Shown one piece after another: positions 1 through 5,488 of a stretch of 5,989 nucleotides of DNA. Numbering within the stretch: position 1 is the stretch's first letter; each line of letters starts with the position of its first letter. The stretch comes from Planctomycetaceae bacterium (GTDB taxonomy: Bacteria; Planctomycetota; Planctomycetia; Pirellulales; Pirellulaceae). The position numbers and the translations under genes are program-made. The notes below the pieces were generated by a model. The model worked only from the letters and a program-made list of their open reading frames with translations. It did no database searches and was not told where the DNA came from. Location of the stretch: NCBI GenBank assembly GCA_007129635.1, contig SKVE01000060.1, positions 1 through 5,989 of the forward strand. Reading direction: 5' to 3'.

Positions 1-2
1 AC

Positions 3-914
3 GAAGAATTGCTGGCCGACCAGACGATCGACGCCGTCTACCTGCCGCTGCCGACGGGGGCTCGTACTGCGTGGGTCATCAAAGCGGCCGAGGCCGGAAA
101 GCATATCCTGTGCGAAAAACCGGTCGGGAAGGATGCGGCCGAGGTCCAAGAGATCCTGGATGCCTGCCGGCAACACAATGTCCAATTCATGGACGGGGTC
201 ATGTTCATGCACAGCCAGCGACTGGATGCGATCCGCCAGGTGCTGGACGATGGCCAAAGCGTCGGCCGGATCAAGCGGATCACGTCCCAATTCAGCTTTG
301 GCGGCTCGGACGAATTCCTGCAGGAAAACATCCGCATGCACAGCGGCCTGGAACCGCTCGGCTGCTTGGGTGATTTGGGCTGGTACAACCTGCGGTTCAC
401 CTTGTGGATCATGCGGGAACAGTTGCCCAAAGCGGTCTGCGGACGACTGCTGGCTCAACAGGCCGGGCAAGGCAGTCCCGAACCGATCCCGACGGAGTTC
501 TCTGCGGAATTGTTGTACCCGGACGGAGTCAGTGCCAGCTTCTATTGCTCGTTCTTGACCGAGCATCAGCAGTGGGCCAACATCAGCGGCACGCGAGGTT
601 ACCTCCACGTGCGGGATTTCGTGCTGCCGTTTTTTGCTCCCGAACTGCGATTCGAAGTCAGCAATTCCGTCTTCAATATCCAGTGTTGCGATTTCAACAT
701 GGAGGACCACACGCGCCAGGTAGCGGTGCCCGAGTATGGCAACGCGAACAGCAATGCCCAAGAAACCAGGATGTTCGAAACTTTCGCCCGATTGGTGCTG
801 GCCGGCCAGATCGATCCGACCTGGGGTCAAATCAGTCTGACCACGCAGCGAGTCCTGGATGCCTGTCTCCGTTCGGCTCGCGCCGGTGGAGTGCAAGTCG
901 AACTGGAGGCTTGA
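3..914 (+). CDS. Gfo/Idh/MocA family oxidoreductase, 5'-truncated by window edge
   Basis: C-terminal part of a cytoplasmic NAD(P)-dependent oxidoreductase acting on a sugar, inositol or related substrate; the substrate cannot be read from sequence. The frame is open to the window edge (Glu-Glu precede the TTG at 9), so the true start and the N-terminal GxGxxG nucleotide-binding loop lie upstream. What remains begins in the second half of the Rossmann fold (AVYLPLPTG), followed by the family's CEKP signature, with the catalytic-type Lys in EKP at 114-122. The substrate domain carries DLGWY (372-386), the usual D-x-G-x-Y/H position, here with Tyr rather than His. A late ISGTRGYLHV segment is the typical Gfo C-terminal beta-sheet strand. 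It ends at TGA 912-914. The next gene starts 41 bp downstream on the same strand, so co-transcription is likely. Family assignment is firm; the specific reaction is unknown. Confidence 0.9.
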   Translation, partial: EELLADQTIDAVYLPLPTGARTAWVIKAAEAGKHILCEKPVGKDAAEVQEILDACRQHNVQFMDGVMFMHSQRLDAIRQVLDDGQSVGRIKRITSQFSFGGSDEFLQENIRMHSGLEPLGCLGDLGWYNLRFTLWIMREQLPKAVCGRLLAQQAGQGSPEPIPTEFSAELLYPDGVSASFYCSFLTEHQQWANISGTRGYLHVRDFVLPFFAPELRFEVSNSVFNIQCCDFNMEDHTRQVAVPEYGNANSNAQETRMFETFARLVLAGQIDPTWGQISLTTQRVLDACLRSARAGGVQVELEA

Positions 915-955
915 CCGTCAGCGTCGAAGCGAAATCGGTCAGGGGATGCGGTGTT

Positions 956-1357
956 ATGCCCCGCTATGTGATCCTGTGGCATCAGATGCCCGCAGATTCG
1001 GGTCGGCCAACCCATTGGGACCTGATGCTGGAAGACGGCGAAATCCTGCGGACCTGGGCTCTGCCGGCGTTGCCCCAGCACGGCTGTGTGGCCCAGGTCC
1101 AGATGCTGCCGGATCATCGCCCGGCCTACCTGACCTACGAAGGACCCGTGTCCCGCAATCGCGGCTCGGTCCATCGTTGGGATCAGGGGGGATTCCAATG
1201 GGTCCAACGCAACGACCATTCGCTGCACATCCGATTACTCGGGCAACGGTTGGACGGCGAAATCCGCTTGACGCGCGAGCAAAGGTCGGCCGAGTCCTGG
1301 CGGATGGAGTATCTCGCTTGCGATACAGCAAAGCAGCAACAGGGAGACAGGTCATGA
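956..1357 (+). CDS. Stand-alone LigD 3'-phosphoesterase-like domain protein
   Basis: A 133-residue protein I recognise as the N-terminal 3'-phosphoesterase (PE) domain of bacterial DNA ligase D, here without ligase or polymerase domains. In LigD this Mn-dependent domain trims 3' ends during non-homologous end joining. Matches run collinearly: a first His at H9, then THWDLMLEDGEILRTWAL (19-36) for LigD LHYDFRLELDGxLKSWAV, DHRPAYLTYEG (53-63) for EDHPLxYADFEG, WDQGGF (75-80) for WDRGxW, and LLGQRLDGEIRLTR near the end for the LxGxxxGxWxLxR strand. His20, Asp22, His54 and Tyr58 fit catalytic or metal-binding positions, but the Arg of the H-x-D-x-R motif is Met24. ATG 956 follows AGGGG at 941-945 with a 10-nt gap; a TTG at 911 is possible but less likely. 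It overlaps the next gene by four bases. Homology is well supported; activity and any DNA-repair role are not shown, and no Ku or ligase gene is nearby. Confidence 0.82.
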   Translation: MPRYVILWHQMPADSGRPTHWDLMLEDGEILRTWALPALPQHGCVAQVQMLPDHRPAYLTYEGPVSRNRGSVHRWDQGGFQWVQRNDHSLHIRLLGQRLDGEIRLTREQRSAESWRMEYLACDTAKQQQGDRS

Positions 1358-2319
1358 CAAATCGATGGATTCGCAACGGGTGGTTTGCTGAGGCCCCGGA
1401 ACGACTCGGCCCCAATCAACGGCTCGCGCGTCAGAGCAGCGCGATCGTCTCGAGCCTCGCCAACGTCGCGATGCTGGTGCTTGTGGTTCTGTGCCTGACG
1501 GCTGGCGCGGACGAGTCGGTCGAGCGACGGGCGGAGAGTCGCGCGGCCTTGCGGGAAGCGATCCGCCACGAATCGATCACCCTTACCGAACCGCGGCCGT
1601 TACGCATCCAAGTGCTGCGCTACGACCTGCATGCACCCGGGTTTGAGCTGGCGGTGGTCATCGGCAAGGATCCCGATGGCGACGGCCCCATCGAAGCCGA
1701 GTTGACTCATCCCCGCGCCTTGGTCCGCGATGCAGGGCTGGTCGCCGCCGTCAACACGAACCCGTGGCGGATGATCCCGCCGACCACCGATGGAATCCGG
1801 ACACCGTACATCGCCGGTTTGGGGTGCGACATCTCGGGCTGGGCGGTCAGCGACGGCAATGAACAAAGCCCGCCACAAGACGGTCATTGGAATGTTTGGG
1901 TCGACAAAGAGGGCCGAGTTCGAGTGGATCAACGGCCAGAGATTCGAAAAGTTCGGCAAGCGGCCGCAGGCTTTGGTGGATTGATCCATCGAGGTGAGAT
2001 GGTGGCCGCCGGTGGTCGGGACCTGCATCCGCGAACCGCGGTCGGTATCGATCGCCAACAACGCTGGCTGACCTTGGTCGTCGTCGATGGTCGCCAGCCG
2101 AAGGTCAGCGAAGGCATGAGTCAGCGCGAGCTGGCCGATTTGATGGTGGAACTCGGTTGCCACGACGCCATCAACTTGGACGGGGGCGGCAGCAGTATTA
2201 TGCTGCTGGAGGACAACGAAGGCCACCTGCGGCTGCAAAATCGCCCCTCCGATCGCACCGGGCCTCGCCCCATCCCCGTCATGCTCGGAATCCGCCGTCA
2301 AGAAGCAAAAAACAATTGA
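1354..2319 (+). CDS. Secreted NAGPA-type phosphodiester glycosidase family protein
   Basis: A 321-residue protein of the phosphodiester glycosidase (NAGPA/DUF2233-like) family, whose mammalian member removes GlcNAc from GlcNAc-1-phospho-6-mannose diesters; bacterial substrates are mostly unknown. Family motifs in order: AAVNTNPW (131-138, the AGINGGFF position), HPRTAVGID (225-233), VVDGRQPKVSEGMS (243-256) and the hallmark NLDGGGSSIM (274-283), ending PIPVMLGIR (307-314). An Arg-containing N-terminus (R4-R26) precedes a hydrophobic core at about 38-50 (AMLVLVVLCLTAG), consistent with a long signal peptide cleaved near GA-DES; no proper lipobox Cys is seen. The start ATG 1354 lies in ATGA over the upstream stop and has AGGGAG at 1341-1346, 7 nt away, which implies translational coupling. 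An internal ATG at 1471 would leave a signal peptide with no positive n-region, so I reject it. Family is firm, location likely periplasmic or extracellular, substrate unknown. Confidence 0.88.
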   Translation: MTNRWIRNGWFAEAPERLGPNQRLARQSSAIVSSLANVAMLVLVVLCLTAGADESVERRAESRAALREAIRHESITLTEPRPLRIQVLRYDLHAPGFELAVVIGKDPDGDGPIEAELTHPRALVRDAGLVAAVNTNPWRMIPPTTDGIRTPYIAGLGCDISGWAVSDGNEQSPPQDGHWNVWVDKEGRVRVDQRPEIRKVRQAAAGFGGLIHRGEMVAAGGRDLHPRTAVGIDRQQRWLTLVVVDGRQPKVSEGMSQRELADLMVELGCHDAINLDGGGSSIMLLEDNEGHLRLQNRPSDRTGPRPIPVMLGIRRQEAKNN

Positions 2320-2505
2320 GCGATGGCAGTCGAGACCACTCCGGCGAAAATTAAAAACCCAAAAGAGCTGCTTTTGCCCGTTTGATGCCTTATGAAGCCC
2401 ATTACAGGCTCGAAATAGTGGAGGCAAATAGCCATCCAGAGGGTTTGCAAGCAATGGGGATTCATGGTTCAATACATGCGTGTTGTAAGATCCTGTTTAA
2501 TTGTC

Positions 2506-2595
2506 TGGCGAGCATCGGCCGAGATGGAATCGGCCTGTTGATTCGTCAGACGCACACCTACCTGTTGGAATCCCGCCTGAAGCGAGTGCTCGCCA
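2506..2595 (+). promoter_or_regulatory. Candidate structured 5' leader (three-stem fold)
   Basis: Read directly from the bases, three compatible helices can form. A closing stem pairs TGGCGAGCA (2506-2514) with TGCTCGCCA (2587-2595), a perfect 9 bp. Inside it, GGCCGA (2517-2522) pairs with TCGGCC (2530-2535). A third stem pairs TCGTCAG (2543-2549) with CTGA-AG-CGA (2577-2585) around a 2-nt bulge. Together this gives a three-way junction ending 81 nt before the strong ribosome-binding site of the gene at 2692. It matches no riboswitch class I know. Transcription start and conservation are unknown, and such folds arise by chance in GC-rich DNA, so confidence is low. Confidence 0.22.
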
Positions 2596-2676
2596 TGACC
2601 GGTTCCGCGCTGGATCGTTTCGATGACCAGCAGAGATCTCGGCGGGCTTGGCACCACCAACCCCATTCAGAACCCC

Positions 2677-2684
2677 GGAGGAGG
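2677..2684 (+). promoter_or_regulatory. Strong Shine-Dalgarno site fixing the start at 2692
   Basis: GGAGGAGG sits 7 nt before ATG 2692. It decides the start against the in-frame ATG at 2623, which has no comparable site and would add 23 residues that do not look like a domain or a signal peptide. Confidence 0.85.
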
Positions 2685-2691
2685 ACACGAC

Positions 2692-3930
2692 ATGAGTCTA
2701 GCAACGTCTACCGCCCATAGTTTGCCTTTGCGAGTCGAGCAGCCTTGCAGCAAGGAGACTTGCAGTGGCGAAGTGGTGGTGATCGAGACGCGTTACGCGA
2801 GAGAGATCTATTTTCGTTGTGCTCCCGTGTTGTCCGACCATCAGGATGCGGACTTCGAGTATCAGGTACGGCGCTTTTATCAGTGTTTGCCTCGATTGTT
2901 ACAGCAGGCGGGTTCGGAGACATCGCACGTCATTTTAGAGCGAGTCTTTTTTGAAGATTTTTCTTGCGACATGGACACGTTCCAACGGGTTCGCGCCGAA
3001 GCCTATTATCAGGCGGGCATTCCCGAGGAGGAATTACCGGCGACCACCTACATCCAGCAACCGCCCTGTCGTCGGACTCAAAAGCTGGAGATGCAGATCT
3101 ACGCGGTCGCACCCAAATCGCCGGGGTCGGTGTCGGTGCGGACGATCCATGACCGGGCGACGGGCACGACAGCCAAGTTGCTGGAGATCGCCGGTTGCCA
3201 GCATCTGTACATCGCGGACATCAATGGAGTGTTGAACGACAAACAAGACCCCGGCACGTTCCGCCAGCAGAGCGATCGAATGTTCCAAAAATGTGCCGCG
3301 TTGCTGGCTCAGCATGGCGTGCGTTTCCCCGACGTACTGCGTACCTGGTGCTATCTGTACGACATCGACAACACGTACGCCGATTTCAATCTGTCGCGCA
3401 ACGCGTTTTTCCAACGGGAAGGGGTCCAGCGACTGCCGGCCAGCACGGGGATCGAAGCCACGCTATGGCCTCTGCAAGCTCAGTGCAGCATGGACCTGTA
3501 TGCCGTGCTGAACCCGGAGGAAGCGACGGTCGAATTGATGCACACACCGACGTTGAACGAGGCGGCCGAATACGGTTCGTCGTTCGCACGAGGCATGAAG
3601 GTCGATCTGCCGGACAAGACGATGCTGTTTATCTCGGGAACGGCCAGTATCGACGAATATGGCGTCACGGTGCACGTGGGCGACGTTCGTAAGCAGATGG
3701 AACGGATGCTGCTGAACATCCGCGAACTGCTGCAAGCTCAAGGAGCGACCTTTGCTAATCTGACGCAAGCCGCGTCGTTCCTGAAACGCGCCGAGTACTT
3801 GGAACTGTACGAATTGGTGCTGGAAGAATGGGGCATCAGCAAACTGCCCAACACGTTCGTCGAAGCGGGCGTCTGCCGTCCGGAACTGCTGTGCGAGATG
3901 GAAGCCATCGCTGTCATCCCGAAACGTTGA
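2692..3930 (+). CDS. Triple RidA/YjgF-like domain protein, chorismatase-like C-terminal two-thirds
   Basis: A 412-residue soluble protein without signal peptide. It reads as three tandem RidA-fold units of about 110 residues: roughly 28-140, 163-273 and 295-409. Unit 3 is the clearest: FISGTASI (313-320), HVGDVRKQ (328-335), then CRPELLCEMEAIAV (395-408). Unit 2 carries RTWCYLYDID (217-226) and DFNLSRNAFF (231-240), the N-domain signature of FkbO/Hyg5/XanB2 chorismatases, which convert chorismate to hydroxybenzoates or a diol acid. Units 2 and 3 therefore look like a whole chorismatase-type pair, and unit 1 is an extra domain. Units 1 and 3 share C-R-x5-E-M (C126 and C395); unit 2 has Trp259-Pro260 there. 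The Cys-to-Glu spacing of seven agrees with the Hyg5 active-site Cys and Glu as I remember them. It is isolated between two gaps, so probably transcribed alone. RidA superfamily membership is firm; chorismatase activity is only a possibility, with imine deaminase or a non-catalytic role as alternatives. Confidence 0.85.
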   Translation: MSLATSTAHSLPLRVEQPCSKETCSGEVVVIETRYAREIYFRCAPVLSDHQDADFEYQVRRFYQCLPRLLQQAGSETSHVILERVFFEDFSCDMDTFQRVRAEAYYQAGIPEEELPATTYIQQPPCRRTQKLEMQIYAVAPKSPGSVSVRTIHDRATGTTAKLLEIAGCQHLYIADINGVLNDKQDPGTFRQQSDRMFQKCAALLAQHGVRFPDVLRTWCYLYDIDNTYADFNLSRNAFFQREGVQRLPASTGIEATLWPLQAQCSMDLYAVLNPEEATVELMHTPTLNEAAEYGSSFARGMKVDLPDKTMLFISGTASIDEYGVTVHVGDVRKQMERMLLNIRELLQAQGATFANLTQAASFLKRAEYLELYELVLEEWGISKLPNTFVEAGVCRPELLCEMEAIAVIPKR

Positions 3931-3953
3931 TCCGGAACCCCACTTTCTTTTAA

Positions 3954-3993
3954 GTCACCGATCGCGTTAGGATAAAGGTACGGGATCGGTGAC
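3954..3993. repeat. Perfect 10-bp inverted repeat, possible operator
   Basis: GTCACCGATC (3954-3963) and GATCGGTGAC (3984-3993) are exact reverse complements around a 20-nt spacer. Half-site centres are 30 bp apart, about three helical turns. A further partial copy, ATCGGTG, occurs at 4022-4028. There is no T-tract after the right arm, so it is not a standard intrinsic terminator for the gene ending at 3930. It lies 76 bp before the start at 4069, where an operator or leader hairpin could act. Confidence 0.4.
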
Positions 3994-4054
3994 GACGGGC
4001 GCTCAATACCGTTCGTCGATCATCGGTGGGAATGTCTCGAATCCAGAGTGGAAT

Positions 4055-4061
4055 AGGGGGG
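4055..4061 (+). promoter_or_regulatory. Purine-rich ribosome-binding site favouring start 4069
   Basis: AGGGGGG lies only 1 nt before ATG 4063 but 7 nt before ATG 4069, a normal spacing. A third in-frame ATG at 4081 has only GGGGA (4065-4069) about 11 nt upstream. I take 4069 as the start; any of the three leaves the Tat motif intact. Confidence 0.5.
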
Positions 4062-4068
4062 CATGGGG

Positions 4069-5364
4069 ATGGTGAATCGCATGGATCGGCGAAGCTTTTT
4101 GCGCGGTGCGACGGCTGCCGGAGGGATGCTGGCAGCCATGCCGGCGATCGTGCCGTCTTCGGCGCTGGGTCGGGACGGCGCGCTAGCGCCCAGCAATCAG
4201 ATTACCGTCGGCTTCATCGGGACCGGAAGCCACGGCATCCATTGGAATCTGCGAGCCTACCTGCAGCAGCCCGACGCTCGGGTCCTGGCGGTCTGCGATG
4301 TGGATAGCAATCATCTGACCAAGGCCCAGACGCAGGTCCACCAGAAATATGGCAACCAGGATTGTTCGGCTACCAAAGATTTTCGCGAGATCCTGGACCG
4401 CAAGGACATCGATGCCGTGATGATTTCCACCCCCGATCATTGGCATACGCTGATGAGCGTCATGGCGGTCGCGGCGGGAAAAGATGTCCAGTGTGAAAAG
4501 CCGACATTGACCATCGACGAAGGCAAGATCCTGGTCCAGCGAGTCCGCCAGGCGGGCAAGGTATTCCAGACCAGCACCGAGGATCGGGCAGTGGAAGTGT
4601 ACCATCGGATGGCAGAACTGGTACGCAATGGGCGGATCGGCAAGCTGCAGCGGATCGAAGTGATCCTGCCCAAACAACCAACCCATGCCGGCGACCCGAC
4701 GCCGCAACCCGTACCGCCCGAACTGGACTACGACATGTGGCTGGGTCCGGCGCCCGAAGCACCCTACACTCCGCATCGCGTCCACTTCAACTTCCGGTGG
4801 ATCTGGGACTATTCGGGCGGCATCATCTGCGATTGGGGCACGCATCTGTTCGATACGGCTCAATGGGGCAACGATACCGAATTGACCGGTCCCGTGGAAA
4901 TCGAGGGAACAGGAACGCATTGGGAAGGCGGGCTGTTCGATACCGTCAAGGATTACGATGTCACGTACACCTATGCCAATGGAGTCGTGATGACATGCAC
5001 ACCGGGCAACCCGAGCATCAAGTTCATCGGGACCGATGGCTGGGTGGGCAACCGGGGTTGGCGAGCCAGATTGGAGGCCAGTTCCGACGAGATCTTGAAC
5101 TCGGTGATCGGGCCGGATGAAGTCCATCTGGTCACGAATCCGGCGGGAGAACACCGCGATTTCTTGGATTGTGTGAAGAGCCGCAAGGACCCGTACTTCC
5201 CCGTGGATATCGGGCATCGCGTGGCGACGATCTGCCACCTGGGCAACATCGCAATCAAACTGGGACGCAAATTGAAATGGGATCCCGACCGCGAAGTGTT
5301 TCCGGACGACGACCAGGCGAACGCCTTCCTGTCGCGCCCCATGCGCAGCCCCTGGCAACTTTGA
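4069..5364 (+). CDS. Tat-exported Gfo/Idh/MocA family oxidoreductase
   Basis: A complete 431-residue NAD(P)-dependent oxidoreductase of the Gfo/Idh/MocA family. The N-terminus is a twin-arginine signal: DRRSFLRG (6-13, Arg7-Arg8), a weakly hydrophobic Ala-rich stretch, then a likely cleavage near SSALG (30-34). The enzyme would thus fold with its cofactor in the cytoplasm and be exported, as for glucose-fructose oxidoreductase of Zymomonas. GFIGTGSHG (48-56) is the GxGxxG nucleotide loop, CDVD (76-79) ends beta 2, CEKP (142-145) carries the family Lys, and DWGTHLFD (255-262) gives the D-x3-H catalytic-site pattern. Many planctomycetes carry numerous paralogues of this exported type; the substrate, probably a sugar, cannot be assigned. 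It stands alone, 138 bp after the previous stop, and is followed 5 nt after its stop by a large palindromic element. It differs from the partial enzyme at 3-914 in having the signal peptide and His rather than Tyr in the catalytic-site motif. Confidence 0.93.
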   Translation: MVNRMDRRSFLRGATAAGGMLAAMPAIVPSSALGRDGALAPSNQITVGFIGTGSHGIHWNLRAYLQQPDARVLAVCDVDSNHLTKAQTQVHQKYGNQDCSATKDFREILDRKDIDAVMISTPDHWHTLMSVMAVAAGKDVQCEKPTLTIDEGKILVQRVRQAGKVFQTSTEDRAVEVYHRMAELVRNGRIGKLQRIEVILPKQPTHAGDPTPQPVPPELDYDMWLGPAPEAPYTPHRVHFNFRWIWDYSGGIICDWGTHLFDTAQWGNDTELTGPVEIEGTGTHWEGGLFDTVKDYDVTYTYANGVVMTCTPGNPSIKFIGTDGWVGNRGWRARLEASSDEILNSVIGPDEVHLVTNPAGEHRDFLDCVKSRKDPYFPVDIGHRVATICHLGNIAIKLGRKLKWDPDREVFPDDDQANAFLSRPMRSPWQL

Positions 5365-5369
5365 AATAA

Positions 5370-5468
5370 GCACCGTTCGAAAAATAACTGTCCAATGTCC
5401 CCTCGCCCCTCGTGGGAAAGGGCAGGGTGAGGGGGCAGAAAGTGCGTCAGTTATTTCTCGAACGGTGC
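5370..5468. repeat. Nested palindromic element (MITE/REP-like, 21-bp inverted ends)
   Basis: Arms at 5370-5390 and 5448-5468 are reverse complements over 21 bp with one mismatch (A5381 against C5457); each ends in GCACCGTTCGA or its complement. The 57-bp interior holds a second, GC-rich palindrome: TGTCCCCTC (5396-5404) pairs with GAGGGGGCA (5429-5437) allowing one G-T pair, and GCCC (5405-5408) with GGGC (5420-5423), leaving AGGGT (5424-5428) unpaired. The core resembles a dispersed GC-rich palindrome I associate with planctomycete genomes; this is from memory. It encodes no protein. AA flanks both ends, too short to claim a target duplication. As RNA it would fold into a long hairpin and may end or protect the upstream transcript, though no T-tract follows. 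Confidence 0.72.
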
Positions 5469-5488
5469 AAAGCCGAGGAACCGGTGCC

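Larger units (their letters stand above)
2320..2691 (+). other. 372-bp intergenic region with no convincing gene
   Basis: This stretch separates the 3-2319 gene group from the RidA-like gene. The part after 2340 is visibly more AT-rich than the flanking genes (for example 2347-2375). Short reading frames on both strands (one of 112 codons from 2382) show no recognisable protein motif and no convincing ribosome-binding site, and the 2382 frame would run into the real start at 2692. A weak 6-bp hairpin (CAAAAG 2360-2365 / CTTTTG 2371-2376) lies 40 nt after the upstream stop but has no T-tract. A TTTAAT at 2496-2501 resembles a -10 box without a matching -35. The second half contains the foldable leader listed separately. 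It may also hold decayed sequence, but I could not identify a parent. Confidence 0.6.

Noticed and set aside
2360..2376. CAAAAG/CTTTTG hairpin as an intrinsic terminator after 2319
   Set aside because: The stem is short and AT-rich and is followed by CCCG rather than a T-tract.
1600..2472. 290-codon minus-strand open frame opposite the NAGPA gene
   Set aside because: The opposite strand carries all NAGPA family motifs; this frame shows none.
2514..2535. ATCGGCC direct repeat 15 bp apart
   Set aside because: The second copy is explained by the GGCCGA/TCGGCC hairpin in the leader; two short copies are not an array.
2469..2666. 65-codon minus-strand reading frame
   Set aside because: No family recognised and no support for expression; I considered a decayed transposase but saw no motif.
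2382..2720. 112-codon + strand reading frame across the intergenic region
   Set aside because: No recognisable motif, no convincing ribosome site, and it overlaps the well-supported start at 2692.
3945..3973. Promoter with TTCTTT as -35 and TAGGAT as -10
   Set aside because: The -35 matches the consensus at only two of six bases, so I do not list a promoter.
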